DNA of 64,000 nt. Origin: Peptoniphilus mikwangii (GTDB lineage: Bacteria > Bacillota > Clostridia > Tissierellales > Peptoniphilaceae). The notes beneath the pieces are model-generated. The model ran no database searches. It was given only the letters and a program-made list of their open reading frames with translations, and was not told where the DNA came from. The stretch covers positions 1-64,000 of the forward strand of contig NZ_AUQY01000001.1 in assembly GCF_000468535.1 (NCBI RefSeq), in the 5' to 3' direction. The position numbers were made by a program, and so were the translations under genes. Shown one piece after another: positions 35,271 through 44,338 of the stretch (its first letter is position 1; every line of letters begins with the position of its first letter).

Positions 35271-37103
35271 ATGAAGAAGAATATTGCTAAGTTAGCTGGA
35301 ATAATGGCTTGTGCATTATTGTTCACAGCTTGTGGAGATGTAAGCGGAGGAGGAGGTTCTTCAAAAGAGCCTACTGACGTAAAGCAAACAACATCTGCAA
35401 TTGAAGAAAAATATCCTGCATTAGTTGAAAATGAAGGCGAACCTGTAGAAGGTGCAACATTAAAGGTTGCCATTGTATCAGATTCTCCATTTAAGGGAGT
35501 TTTTAATGGATTTTTATATACTGATGCGATAGACGATAACTTTATGAAGTATACAATGGACGGGGCTTTTCCTGTAGACGGAGACTTCAAATTAATTACA
35601 AACAGTGATGAAACACCTATAAATCTTTCATTTGATGAAGCTGAAAAAACAGTTACTTACAAAATTAATCCTAACTTTAAATGGTCTAATGGAGAACAAG
35701 TAACAACAGCTGATATTGTAAAGACTTATGAAATAGTTGCAAACCAAGACTATATAACAGCAGCACAATCTGCAAGATTTGATGAGTCAATGGAAAAAAT
35801 AGTTGGTATTGTAGATTATAACCAAAAGAAAGCTGATAAGATTTCAGGACTTGAAGTTATAGATGATTCTACAATGAAAATACATTTAACAGAAATAACT
35901 CCGTCTGTGCTTTGGGGAGGATGTTTCTGTGGTGAATTTGTAAATGCAAAGCAATTTGAAGGCGTGGCAATGGATAAAATTATCGAATCGCCTGCACTTA
36001 GAAAAAATCCTCTTTCTTATGGTCCATACTTTATTAAAGATATGGTATCAGGAGAAAAAGTAATATTTGAAGCAAATCCATACTACTACAAGGGAGAACC
36101 TAAGATTAAGAACTTAGAAATGGAAATACTTCCACCATCTCAACAAGTAGCTGCTATAAAAGCAGGTAAGTATGACCTTGTATTTGGAACAAATGTTGAT
36201 GTATTCCCTGAATTAATTGAACTTGACAACATCAATGTAGCAACAAGAATGGATTTATATATGAGCTATCTTGGATTTAAGCTTGGAACATGGGATGCTG
36301 CAAAAGGCGAAGTAGTTGTAAATCCGGAAGCAAAAATGGCAGATCCTAACTTAAGAAAGGCAATGGGATATGCAATAGATAATGATGCACTTGGAGAACA
36401 ATACTACCATGGACTAAGATTTACAGCTGCATCACCTATACCACCACTATTTGCAACACTACATGATCCGGAAATTACAGGATATAAGTTGGACCTTGAA
36501 AAAGCAAAAACACTTCTTGATGAAGCGGGATTTAAAGATGTAAACGGAGATGACATCAGAGAAGATAAGAATGGAAATCCTTTAAAGATTAACTTGGCAA
36601 TGATGAGCGGTTCAGAAATTCAAGAACCACTTTCTCAATACTATATGCAACAATGGAAATCTATCGGATTAGATGTAGAATTGGTTGATGGAAGACTACT
36701 TGATTTCCATAACTTCTATGACAGATTAGAAGCGGACGATGAAGGCATTGATTGTTACATGGCTGCATTCGGATTAGCATCTGACCCTGACCAAATCGGA
36801 CTATTCGGAAAGAAGGCACCATTTAATATGGCTCGTTACACATCTGATGAATTACAAGCAGCAGTTGAAAAATTAGGTTCTGCAGAAGCTATGGATGATG
36901 CAAAGAGAGTAGAATTATATCATAATTTTGAAAAAGTATTTACAAATGAAGTGCCAATTATCCCACAAATGAACAGAGTAGACATTCTTCCTATAAACAA
37001 GAGAGTAAAAATGTATGACTGGAGATGGGATGACAGCGAAACAGGATTCACTTGGGCAAAGATTGAACTTGTAGCAAACGAACCTATAGCAAGTGGAAAC
37101 TAA
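35271..37103 (+). CDS. oppA: Oligopeptide-binding lipoprotein OppA
   Basis: The substrate-binding protein, anchored outside the membrane. It is 610 aa with a lipoprotein signal: MKKNIAKLAG, a hydrophobic core and the lipobox LFTAC with Cys21 as the lipidated residue. A Gly/Ser linker follows (GGGGSS). The SBP_bac_5 features include WSNGEQVTTADIVKTYE and LRKAMGYAIDNDAL. The start at 35271 has AGGAGGG in front; the longer open frame is not used. It is the last gene of oppDFBCA, ahead of a strong terminator. Confidence 0.95.
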   Translation: MKKNIAKLAGIMACALLFTACGDVSGGGGSSKEPTDVKQTTSAIEEKYPALVENEGEPVEGATLKVAIVSDSPFKGVFNGFLYTDAIDDNFMKYTMDGAFPVDGDFKLITNSDETPINLSFDEAEKTVTYKINPNFKWSNGEQVTTADIVKTYEIVANQDYITAAQSARFDESMEKIVGIVDYNQKKADKISGLEVIDDSTMKIHLTEITPSVLWGGCFCGEFVNAKQFEGVAMDKIIESPALRKNPLSYGPYFIKDMVSGEKVIFEANPYYYKGEPKIKNLEMEILPPSQQVAAIKAGKYDLVFGTNVDVFPELIELDNINVATRMDLYMSYLGFKLGTWDAAKGEVVVNPEAKMADPNLRKAMGYAIDNDALGEQYYHGLRFTAASPIPPLFATLHDPEITGYKLDLEKAKTLLDEAGFKDVNGDDIREDKNGNPLKINLAMMSGSEIQEPLSQYYMQQWKSIGLDVELVDGRLLDFHNFYDRLEADDEGIDCYMAAFGLASDPDQIGLFGKKAPFNMARYTSDELQAAVEKLGSAEAMDDAKRVELYHNFEKVFTNEVPIIPQMNRVDILPINKRVKMYDWRWDDSETGFTWAKIELVANEPIASGN

Positions 37104-37112
37104 TTAAAAATT

Positions 37113-37147
37113 AAACTACTTCAGAGAAATCTGAAGTAGTTTTTTTA
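37113..37147 (+). terminator. Terminator of the opp operon
   Basis: AAACTACTTCAGA pairs with TCTGAAGTAGTTT over a GAAA tetraloop (13 bp) and is followed by a T-run. Confidence 0.9.
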
Positions 37148-37168
37148 TATAATAAAATTTAAAAAGTT

Positions 37169-37212
37169 TAATTTTGCAGGTATTTAGAATATAAATATAG
37201 CATGCAAAATTA
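37169..37212. repeat. Inverted repeat with 24-base loop between oppA and tmcAL
   Basis: TAATTTTGCA (37169-37178) and TGCAAAATTA (37203-37212) are perfect 10-base inverted copies. There is no clear T-run on either side. Function is unknown. Confidence 0.4.
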
Positions 37213-37267
37213 GAATGATTGTAAAATGAAATTATATTATTTCAGTTTTTATATTTAATTTATGATT

Positions 37268-38443
37268 TTAAATTATTATCGGACTTTTCAAATAGTCTTC
37301 CATAAAGTTTTTGTTTATCATCATATTATACATATTAGTTGCAAAAATTTCCTTTTCGGCAATTTGTTTGATTGTTGAGTTTTTGTTTAGAGAGTTTATT
37401 TTTGCAAATTTATCTATGAAAAAAATATTTTTATCTTTCAAAACTTTTAAAATTTCAGTTCCGTTTTTCCCTATTCCCAAAATTCTTATATAATTTGCGT
37501 TTAAAGCCTCAAATATAAAATCTTTTTTAATATCAAGTATAATTTGAGTTATAAGTCTTGATATTCTCGATTTGGTATATCGTTTTGAAGATACGGATTC
37601 TATAAAGTCATATATGTTTTTATTACTAAGGTATTTCATAAATCTGTTTTCAAGTCCGTTTTCATAATCGACATAATTTTCGTAGTTAATCTTTTGACTG
37701 AGCACTAAGAATTTAAAGATTTCAAAATATCTGTCTTGAAAATTATAAGAGCTGTTTTTAATTTCATCAAATGACTTTTTAGGCACTAAGTTTTCAATTG
37801 AATTCAGATTTTTATTTTCAATCAGCTTTCTTATACTGCTTGCAGATGTAAAATTATCAATTATTAAATCTGAGTTGTGACAGGTGTTTTTTCTTTGGAT
37901 TACGGCAGGTTGAATATATGAATTTATATGTTTTAATGCTTTTAGATATTCTATGCCGAGTATGTTATTTGACTTTTTCAGTATTTCAATTTCCATGTCG
38001 TCTAAAAAATCATAGGACAGTTCTCTTGCTTCAAGATATGATTTTCCGGCTGATAAATAGTTTTTTAATTTTTCTTCAGAATTTTTTTTGTTGAGTTCTA
38101 TCTTTTCATTTATTTTTAGAAGATTTTCCAAGCTGTCTTCAGCTCCAAAATATAAATAGTCTATTGAATCTAAGCTCTTAAGTATATTTATTGCACCTTT
38201 AGAAAAAATTTCAGCGTTTGATGTTGAAAATATAACGGGAAGTTCTAATACTAAATCTGCACCGTAAGTTAGGGCAATTTTTGTTCTGGTAAATTTATCT
38301 ATTATCGCAGGAGTACCTCTTTGAGTAAATGATGAACTCATTATTATAACGGCATTTAGATTTTTTTCTTTTATTTTTTTCAGTTGGTATAGGTGTCCGT
38401 TATGAAACGGATTATATTCTGCTATTATAGCTGCGGTTTTCAT
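37268..38443 (-). CDS. tmcAL: tRNA(Met) cytidine acetate ligase
   Basis: A nucleotidyltransferase-like enzyme (YlbM family) that in B. subtilis uses acetate and ATP to make N4-acetylcytidine at the wobble position of elongator tRNA-Met. The 391-aa protein has the HIGH-like adenylate motif in IIAEYNPFHNGHLYQL and the MSSSFTQRGTPAIIDKFTRTKIAL segment that marks TmcAL. It is divergently placed from ackA and near yceD-rpmF, a neighbourhood shared with Bacillus ylbM-ylbN-rpmF. The acetate kinase next door handles the same metabolite. Confidence 0.92.
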   Translation of the reverse strand: MKTAAIIAEYNPFHNGHLYQLKKIKEKNLNAVIIMSSSFTQRGTPAIIDKFTRTKIALTYGADLVLELPVIFSTSNAEIFSKGAINILKSLDSIDYLYFGAEDSLENLLKINEKIELNKKNSEEKLKNYLSAGKSYLEARELSYDFLDDMEIEILKKSNNILGIEYLKALKHINSYIQPAVIQRKNTCHNSDLIIDNFTSASSIRKLIENKNLNSIENLVPKKSFDEIKNSSYNFQDRYFEIFKFLVLSQKINYENYVDYENGLENRFMKYLSNKNIYDFIESVSSKRYTKSRISRLITQIILDIKKDFIFEALNANYIRILGIGKNGTEILKVLKDKNIFFIDKFAKINSLNKNSTIKQIAEKEIFATNMYNMMINKNFMEDYLKSPIII

Positions 38444-38460
38444 AATAATTTCTCCAATAT

Positions 38461-38488
38461 TTTATAATTCTAATAAATATGATATAAT
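38461..38488 (+). promoter_or_regulatory. Possible ackA promoter
   Basis: A perfect TATAAT (38483-38488) lies 32 bases before the start codon. The only -35 candidate is the weak TTTATA (38461-38466, spacer 16). Confidence 0.4.
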
Positions 38489-38520
38489 AAAATTAATAAA
38501 ATTAAAAGTAGGAGGATCAA

Positions 38521-39723
38521 ATGAAAATATTAGTTATTAACTGTGGTTCATCTTCACTAAAATATCAATTGATTGATATGGATGGAGAAAAGGTAATTGC
38601 AAAGGGACTTGTTGAAAGAATTGCTATAGAAGGCTCTCGTATAAAACACGAAACAATAGGAAAAGAAAAGAAAGTTATAGAAGAACCATTAAAGGACCAT
38701 AACGATGCACTTAAGTTAGTTATGAACTCAATAGTGGATCCTGAATTCGGTGCAATCAAATCTCTTGATGAAATAGGAGCGGTTGGACATAGAGTAGTTC
38801 ACGGCGGAGAAGATTTTGCACAAAGTGTTGTAATAGATGATAAGGTTATGGAAGCTATAAATAAAAATGTAGAAGTTGCTCCACTTCATAATCCGCCTAA
38901 CATTATGGGTATTGAAGCGTGCAAGAGCTTGCTTCCTAATGTAAAGCAAGTTGCAGTATTTGATACGGCATTTCATCAAACAATGCCTCCTATAAATTAT
39001 CTATATGCGATACCATATAAATTTTATGAAAAATACAAGATTAGAAGATATGGATTCCACGGAACATCTCATATGTATATAACAAATAGAACTGCTGAAA
39101 TTTTAGGAAAAGATGTAAATGAAATAAATTTAATTACATGTCACCTTGGCAACGGTTCAAGTATTACTGCTGTTAAGAACGGTAAATCTTATGACACTTC
39201 AATGGGATTTACACCGCTTGACGGACTTGCAATGGGAACTCGTTCGGGAATAATTGACCCGGCAATAGTACCTTATCTAATGGAAAAGGAACATTTAAGT
39301 GCTGAGCAAGTAAATAATATTTTAAATAAAGAATCAGGAGTTCTCGGAATAAGTGGAGTAAGTTCAGATTTCAGAGATATTGAGGATGCTTGCAGTGAGG
39401 GAAATGAAAGATCAAAGCTTGCACTTGACATTTTTGAAAACAATGTAAGAAAAATTATCGGTGCATATATGACTGAATTTAAAAGCTTAGATGAAATTGA
39501 TGCAATAGTATTTACAGCAGGTCTCGGAGAAAATTCTAAAGAGACAAGAGCAAATATTATAAACGGATTATCAGCATTTGGACTTAAGATAGATGATGAA
39601 GCAAATAATATGAGAGGCGAAGAAAGAATTATATCAAGTCCTGAATCAAAAATTAAGGTATTGTCAATTCCTACAAATGAAGAATTGATGATCGCAAGAG
39701 ATACTTTAAGATTAGTAAAATAG
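38521..39723 (+). CDS. ackA: Acetate kinase
   Basis: Makes ATP and acetate from acetyl phosphate, the energy-yielding end of fermentation. It is 400 aa, normal length. The start [15 protein letters not shown], the [13 protein letters not shown] motif, [13 protein letters not shown] with the phosphate-binding residues, [12 protein letters not shown] and the [10 protein letters not shown] end are diagnostic of AckA. GGAGG precedes the ATG. pta is not adjacent. A long hairpin follows the stop. Confidence 0.97.
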   Translation: MKILVINCGSSSLKYQLIDMDGEKVIAKGLVERIAIEGSRIKHETIGKEKKVIEEPLKDHNDALKLVMNSIVDPEFGAIKSLDEIGAVGHRVVHGGEDFAQSVVIDDKVMEAINKNVEVAPLHNPPNIMGIEACKSLLPNVKQVAVFDTAFHQTMPPINYLYAIPYKFYEKYKIRRYGFHGTSHMYITNRTAEILGKDVNEINLITCHLGNGSSITAVKNGKSYDTSMGFTPLDGLAMGTRSGIIDPAIVPYLMEKEHLSAEQVNNILNKESGVLGISGVSSDFRDIEDACSEGNERSKLALDIFENNVRKIIGAYMTEFKSLDEIDAIVFTAGLGENSKETRANIINGLSAFGLKIDDEANNMRGEERIISSPESKIKVLSIPTNEELMIARDTLRLVK

Positions 39724-39729
39724 TTTAAG

Positions 39730-39773
39730 GCGTAAATAAAGGTGAAGAATTTTTTCTTCGTCTTTATTTACGC
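39730..39773. repeat. Long near-perfect hairpin after ackA, without a U-tract
   Basis: GCGTAAATAAAG (39730-39741) pairs with CTTTATTTACGC (39762-39773). Inside it, GAAG pairs with CTTC, giving almost 18 paired positions. No T-run follows on either strand. It may still end or stabilise the ackA transcript, and it abuts the next promoter. Confidence 0.6.
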
Positions 39774-39775
39774 AA

Positions 39776-39804
39776 TTGACAAATTTCAATTATTAATGTA
39801 TAAT
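39776..39804 (+). promoter_or_regulatory. Consensus promoter of yceD-rpmF
   Basis: TTGACA (39776-39781), exactly 17 bases, TATAAT (39799-39804). It is the only full-consensus sigma-A type promoter I found in the window and drives a ribosomal protein gene. Confidence 0.85.
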
Positions 39805-39833
39805 AACTTGCACTGGTTTTTTAGAGGTGAAAT

Positions 39834-40358
39834 ATGAAGCTTAATATAAAAGATTTTCTGCAAAGCCCTGATAAAAAAATGGAATTTAGCGGTAAGCTTG
39901 AACATCAACAAAGTGATTATGACATTTCAAATTTGAATTTAATTTTTCCGATTGAATATAGAGGAATTATTTTTGATTTAGAAAGTGAATTATTACTTGA
40001 TTTGTCAATGAATTATAAGTATAATACTCATTGTGATAGATGTTTAAAACCATTGGTCAAAGAGCAAGTTTCCAATTTGAAAGGATATTTTGTGAAAAAT
40101 TCCGATATGGAATATGAAGACGGAGCGGATATTCAATATTTTGAGCTTTGTGATGGTGAAATTTTTTTAGATGATATAATAATATCACAGGTAATTACGT
40201 CCATGCCCTTTAAAAATTTATGTGATGAATTTTGTAAGGGACTATGTCCGAAATGTGGTAAGGACTTGAATGAAGGCCTATGTGGCTGTGAGAAAACTAA
40301 GGATGTAGACCTGAGATTTGAAAAACTGATGAATTTGTTTAATGATGAGGAGGTGTAA
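39834..40358 (+). CDS. yceD: YceD/DUF177 family protein
   Basis: A 174-aa protein of PF02620, conserved upstream of rpmF in most bacteria and implicated in rRNA metabolism and ribosome biogenesis. Cysteine pairs typical of the family are present: [10 protein letters not shown] in the middle and [18 protein letters not shown] near the end, probably binding zinc. The stop is two bases before rpmF. AGAGGTGA precedes the ATG. The molecular role is not settled in the family. Confidence 0.88.
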   Translation: MKLNIKDFLQSPDKKMEFSGKLEHQQSDYDISNLNLIFPIEYRGIIFDLESELLLDLSMNYKYNTHCDRCLKPLVKEQVSNLKGYFVKNSDMEYEDGADIQYFELCDGEIFLDDIIISQVITSMPFKNLCDEFCKGLCPKCGKDLNEGLCGCEKTKDVDLRFEKLMNLFNDEEV

Positions 40359-40360
40359 CA

Positions 40361-40540
40361 ATGGCTGTACCAAAGAGAAAAACTTCAAAGCAAAGAAGAA
40401 ATAAAAGAAGAGCATCTTCTTATAGATTAAATAAAACTACTATCGTAGAATGCCCAAATTGCCATGAGGCTAAAATGCCACATAGAGTATGTCCAAGTTG
40501 CGGTTACTATGATGGAAAAGAAGTTGTTGCAATGGATTAA
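40361..40540 (+). CDS. rpmF: 50S ribosomal protein L32
   Basis: A 59-aa basic protein ([17 protein letters not shown] then SSYRLNKT) with a zinc-ribbon: CPNCH and CPSC pairs. The Cys-containing form needs zinc; bacteria with several L32 genes often also have a Cys-free copy. GAGGAGGTG precedes the ATG. The stop is followed directly by a terminator. Together with yceD it forms a two-gene operon. Confidence 0.97.
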   Translation: MAVPKRKTSKQRRNKRRASSYRLNKTTIVECPNCHEAKMPHRVCPSCGYYDGKEVVAMD

Positions 40541-40542
40541 TT

Positions 40543-40566
40543 AAACTTCCTACGGGAAGTTTTTTT
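40543..40566 (+). terminator. Terminator of yceD-rpmF
   Basis: AAACTTCC-TACG-GGAAGTTT followed by T-run. Confidence 0.88.
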
Positions 40567-40584
40567 AGTTTAAAAATAATTAAG

Positions 40585-40612
40585 AGCACATTTTATGATG
40601 TGCTTTATTTTA
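40585..40612 (+). terminator. Second terminator-like hairpin after rpmF
   Basis: AGCACAT pairs with ATGTGCT and is followed by TTATTTT, about 20 bases after the first terminator. Confidence 0.55.
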
Positions 40613-40716
40613 TGCTTTTGGTTAAGGAATAATTATTAATGAAAAAAAGATGTATGTATGATAAAATAAAAAGTTGTAATAATATAATAAAATAAAAATC
40701 GAAAGGTGGTAGGGTA

Positions 40717-41457
40717 ATGTCAGGACATTCTAAATGGAATAACATAAAAAATAAAAAAGGCAAAGAAGACGCAAGACGTGGAAGAATTTTTACAAAGCTT
40801 GGACGTTATATTATGGTTGCAGTAAAAGAGGGTGGACCTGATCCGGAATACAATCCATCTCTAAAGGTAGCAATAGATAAAGCTAAAGCTGAAAATATGC
40901 CGAATGACAATATAGAAAGAGCAATAAAAAAAGGCGCAGGTGCCGATGCCGATTCAAATTATGAAGAAATAACTTATGAGGGATACGGACCGAGCGGAAT
41001 AGCTATTATGGTAAATTGTTTAACAGATAATAGAAATAGAACAGCTCCGGATATAAGACATGCTTTTGATAAGTATGGCGGAAATTTAGGACAACCGGGT
41101 TGTGTTTCATTTATGTTTGATAAAAAAGGACAGCTTGGAATAGAAAAGACTGACAGCATAGATGCAGATGAGTTGATGATGAGTGCGATAGAGCTTGGTG
41201 CGGATGATGTAATTGATAGAGAAGATGTATTTGAAATATTAACGGCTCCTGAGGAATATCATGTGGTTAGAAACGGACTTGAGGAAATGGGGTATGAGTT
41301 CATTCATTCTGATATAAGTTATATTCCTCAAAATTATACGGCTCTTGAAAGTGAAGATGACATAAAGAAAATGATAAAGCTAATTGACATTCTTGAAGAT
41401 AATGACGATGTTCAAGAGGTATATACTAATTGGGATAGACCTGAAGAGGAAGAATAG
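40717..41457 (+). CDS. yebC: YebC/PmpR-family protein
   Basis: A 246-aa protein of PF01709. The start [29 protein letters not shown] is diagnostic; [26 protein letters not shown] marks domain 2. The family was described as a DNA-binding regulator; recent work on YebC members links them to translation of difficult (proline-rich) sequences. The start has AAAGGTGGTAGGGT in front. It is the first gene of yebC-flavin reductase-deoC-lgt, whose junctions are tight or overlapping. Confidence 0.94.
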   Translation: MSGHSKWNNIKNKKGKEDARRGRIFTKLGRYIMVAVKEGGPDPEYNPSLKVAIDKAKAENMPNDNIERAIKKGAGADADSNYEEITYEGYGPSGIAIMVNCLTDNRNRTAPDIRHAFDKYGGNLGQPGCVSFMFDKKGQLGIEKTDSIDADELMMSAIELGADDVIDREDVFEILTAPEEYHVVRNGLEEMGYEFIHSDISYIPQNYTALESEDDIKKMIKLIDILEDNDDVQEVYTNWDRPEEEE

Positions 41458-42060
41458 TTGAAAATTTTAGCCATTATGGGAAGTTCAAGAAAAAATTCCA
41501 ATACTGATAAATTTCTTGAACTGTTTGTAAAAAAGTTTAAATTGCAAGAAGAAGATTTAGAAAAATATACTTTAAGAGACTTGAATTATGATGGATGTAT
41601 TTCATGCTACGGCTGTGGGAGAGTTCCTAAGTGTGTAGTAAAAGATGACTTAACGGAAATATATTCTAAAATTGAAGAGGCAGACTTAATTATTGTGTCT
41701 ACTCCGATTTATTTCAACTCGGTTTCATCATTGACAAAGCAGTTTATTGACAGAACACAGGTATATTGGTCGAGAAAATTTATATTAAAGCTTGGACCTA
41801 TTAAAGAAAAATATGGAATTGCACTTATAAATGGGGGAGCATTTAATCAAGAAAATCAATTTTTAGGTTCGGAGCTTGTTTTTGACCATTTTTTTAAAGC
41901 TACAAGCTGCAAAAAGAATATGTTTGTAGAGGTCAGCAATACCGATAGATTTCCGATTAATGAAAATAACGATGAGTTTGTAAGTTTCTTAGATAGTATA
42001 AAATTAGATTTTAACATAAGTAATGTTTATAGACTTGAAGGAGGTATAAATGAAAATTGA
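41458..42060 (+). CDS. Flavodoxin-fold NAD(P)H-dependent oxidoreductase
   Basis: A 200-aa flavoprotein-like reductase. The FMN phosphate loop is [12 protein letters not shown] near the start. Two cysteine pairs occur in [18 protein letters not shown], a pattern common in the NADPH-dependent FMN reductase/iron-sulphur flavoprotein group of anaerobes. [19 protein letters not shown] is the second flavin segment. The start is TTG on the base after the yebC stop; GAGGAAGA serves as ribosome site. It overlaps deoC by 11 bases. The electron acceptor is unknown. Confidence 0.8.
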   Translation: MKILAIMGSSRKNSNTDKFLELFVKKFKLQEEDLEKYTLRDLNYDGCISCYGCGRVPKCVVKDDLTEIYSKIEEADLIIVSTPIYFNSVSSLTKQFIDRTQVYWSRKFILKLGPIKEKYGIALINGGAFNQENQFLGSELVFDHFFKATSCKKNMFVEVSNTDRFPINENNDEFVSFLDSIKLDFNISNVYRLEGGINEN

Positions 42061-42712
42061 AATAAATAGAATGATAGATCACACATTATTAAAACCGGAA
42101 TCTACAAGAGAACAAGTTAAAAATTTGTGTGAAGAGGCATTAAAATACAACTTTAAATCTGTTTGTATAAATCCATATTGGGTTGAATATGCAAGTGAGA
42201 TTTTAAAGGGAAGTGAAGTTGGAGTTTGTACAGTTATAGGATTCCCTTTAGGAGCAAATACAACGGAGTTAAAGGCATTTGAAGCAAGAGAAGCCGTTAA
42301 AAACGGAGCAGCTGAAGTTGATATGGTTATAAATGTAGGACTGTTAAAAAGTGAAGAGTTTGATGCAGTTGAAAAAGATATAAAAGCAGTTGTGGATGCC
42401 GCTGATGGAAGGGTAGTAAAAGTAATATTGGAAACATGTCTGTTATCAGATGAGGAAATAATTAAAGCTTGTAAACTTTCAATGAATGCAGGTGCTGATT
42501 TTGTAAAGACATCTACAGGATTTAGTTCTCATGGAGCAACAGCTCATCATGTAAAACTTATGAAGTCGGTAGTCGGAGATAATCTTGAGGTTAAAGCATC
42601 GGGAGGAATAAGAGATTTAAAGACATCACTGGAAATGATTGACTCCGGAGCTACAAGGCTTGGTGTTAGTGCGGGAATAGCAATAGTTAAGGAGTATTTA
42701 GATGAAAATTAA
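42050..42712 (+). CDS. deoC: Deoxyribose-phosphate aldolase
   Basis: Cleaves 2-deoxyribose 5-phosphate into acetaldehyde and glyceraldehyde 3-phosphate, the end of deoxynucleoside salvage. The 220-aa TIM-barrel enzyme has [11 protein letters not shown], the catalytic lysines in [11 protein letters not shown] and [14 protein letters not shown] (Schiff-base Lys in the latter), and VKASGGIRD. The ATG is preceded by GGAGG and lies within the previous gene. It overlaps lgt by 11 bases. deoD is at 48.3 kb. Confidence 0.96.
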   Translation: MKIEINRMIDHTLLKPESTREQVKNLCEEALKYNFKSVCINPYWVEYASEILKGSEVGVCTVIGFPLGANTTELKAFEAREAVKNGAAEVDMVINVGLLKSEEFDAVEKDIKAVVDAADGRVVKVILETCLLSDEEIIKACKLSMNAGADFVKTSTGFSSHGATAHHVKLMKSVVGDNLEVKASGGIRDLKTSLEMIDSGATRLGVSAGIAIVKEYLDEN

Positions 42713-43439
42713 TCCTATTGCATTTACCATATTTAATATAGATGTAAGATGGTATGGTATATTAATTGCATTGGGAGCTTTTCTTGCGATATATTTTGAT
42801 GATAAATTGTCAAAAAAAGAAAAAATGTATAATGGAGTTGTCACAGATTTTGCAGCTGTTGCTATGATTTTTGGAATAATTGGAGCAAGAGCATACTATG
42901 TGATATTTGAATGGGAATATTACAGTACTCATCTAAATGAAATATTTGCAATTAGAAATGGCGGGCTTGCAATATATGGAGGAATACTCACAGGAATATT
43001 AGTCGGATATGTATTTAGCAAGTTAAAAAAAATTTCGTTTTTAAAATTTGCAGATGTAATTGTTCCGGGATTATCTCTTGCACAGGGAATAGGAAGATGG
43101 GGAAATTTTATAAACGAAGAGGCACATGGAGGACCGACAAATCTTCCGTGGGGTATATTAGTTGACGGAGTAAAAGTTCACCCTACGTTTTTATACGAAT
43201 CTATTTTGGATGTATTAATATTTATATTTTTGTATAAATATCTATTTGACAGAAAAAAATTTGACGGTCAAATTTTTATGACATATCTATGTTTCTATGG
43301 AATGGGAAGATTTTTTATAGAAGGGCTAAGAACCGACTCATTATATATAGGAGTATTTAGAGTTTCTCAGCTTGTCAGTATAGTTATGGTTTTAATAGGA
43401 GCAGTTTATATTTTGTATAATAAAAAGAGAAGTAATTAA
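42702..43439 (+). CDS. lgt: Prolipoprotein diacylglyceryl transferase
   Basis: An integral membrane enzyme that attaches diacylglycerol to the lipobox Cys of prolipoproteins such as OppA. It is 245 aa, with seven hydrophobic segments. The Lgt signature [16 protein letters not shown] is present, with the essential Arg/Asn/Glu, along with [12 protein letters not shown] and HPTFLYES. The start overlaps deoC. A terminator overlaps its last codons, ending the yebC operon. Confidence 0.96.
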   Translation: MKINPIAFTIFNIDVRWYGILIALGAFLAIYFDDKLSKKEKMYNGVVTDFAAVAMIFGIIGARAYYVIFEWEYYSTHLNEIFAIRNGGLAIYGGILTGILVGYVFSKLKKISFLKFADVIVPGLSLAQGIGRWGNFINEEAHGGPTNLPWGILVDGVKVHPTFLYESILDVLIFIFLYKYLFDRKKFDGQIFMTYLCFYGMGRFFIEGLRTDSLYIGVFRVSQLVSIVMVLIGAVYILYNKKRSN

Positions 43440-43453
43440 CAGCTTCTCTTTTT
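43424..43453 (+). terminator. Terminator of the yebC-lgt operon
   Basis: AAAGAGAAG pairs with CTTCTCTTT across the lgt stop codon, followed by TTATG. The stem is good; the T-run is short. Confidence 0.65.
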
Positions 43454-43476
43454 ATGTTTCGATTGGAATAAGTGAT

Positions 43477-44232
43477 ATGATAATAATGATTTTTTTAATA
43501 TTTTTGATTTATATGTTTTATGAAGTTGCTGTATTTAAGACAAATAAATTAAAGATTAAGAGCGGTAAAGTCAGAGGTACTATAAGGATAGTTCAAATAT
43601 CGGATTTTCATAATAATGTTTTTGTGAATTTAAATAGACTTAGAAAAGAAATAAATATTTATAATCCGGATTTTATTTTTTTGACAGGAGATATTGTGAG
43701 CAGAGGTACTTCAAAATATGCAAAAATAGATCTATTTTTAAATATATTTAAAGATTATAAAACATATTTTGTAGACGGAAATCATGAAATTGATAATGAA
43801 AATAAAAAAATATATGAAATTTTAGACAGATATGGAATAGTGAACTTAAGTGGAAAATGTGAAACTGTAAATATTTTAGACAATGATATAGCTATTTACG
43901 GCAATGGATTTGGAGTTGATAATGTAATAAATGAAAAATTAAATTTTAACAATTACAATATCTTATTATCGCATAGTCCCGAGAATTTTTTGAATAACCA
44001 AAAATTATATGATTTAGTTTTAAGCGGGCATAAGCATGGAGGACAAATCAGACTTCCGTTTTTAGGGCAAATTATAGATCATGGGCCTAAATTTTTTCCT
44101 AAATACAGCAAAGGACTTTATCAAATTGAGAATACAAATTTCTATATTGATTCAGGATTAGGACAGAGTATTTATATTAGATTTTTTAACAGAATTTCAT
44201 ATTCTCAAATAGAAATAGAAGATAATCCTTAA
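43477..44232 (+). CDS. Membrane-anchored metallophosphoesterase
   Basis: A 251-aa calcineurin-like phosphoesterase (PF00149) with an N-terminal membrane segment (MIFLIFLIYMFYEVAVF). Metal ligands appear in order: DFHNN (D-x-H), FLTGDIVSRG (GD), VDGNHE (GNHE), SHSP (H), SGHKHGGQ (GH-x-H-G-Q). The HGGQIRLPFLG end is like YaeI/YkuE, some of which hydrolyse lipid-linked phosphates such as UDP-diacylglucosamine or phospholipids. The substrate here is unknown. The first ATG of ATG-ATA-ATA-ATG is used. Confidence 0.88.
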   Translation: MIIMIFLIFLIYMFYEVAVFKTNKLKIKSGKVRGTIRIVQISDFHNNVFVNLNRLRKEINIYNPDFIFLTGDIVSRGTSKYAKIDLFLNIFKDYKTYFVDGNHEIDNENKKIYEILDRYGIVNLSGKCETVNILDNDIAIYGNGFGVDNVINEKLNFNNYNILLSHSPENFLNNQKLYDLVLSGHKHGGQIRLPFLGQIIDHGPKFFPKYSKGLYQIENTNFYIDSGLGQSIYIRFFNRISYSQIEIEDNP

Positions 44233-44252
44233 TTTTAAGGATTATTTTTAAT
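44220..44252 (+). terminator. Terminator of the phosphoesterase gene
   Basis: GATAATCCTTA and the following AAGGATTATTTTT form a stem over the stop codon with a trailing T-run. Confidence 0.75.
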
Positions 44253-44285
44253 AGATTACAATATATTTACAACTTTGTAATTCTA

Positions 44286-44314
44286 TTTACTTTAGTAAAA
44301 ATTATTGTTAATAT
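44286..44314 (+). promoter_or_regulatory. Possible promoter of the L,D-transpeptidase gene
   Basis: TTTACT (44286-44291), a 17-bp spacer and TAATAT (44309-44314). Confidence 0.4.
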
Positions 44315-44338
44315 TTAATATAGTTTTAGGAGGAGAAG

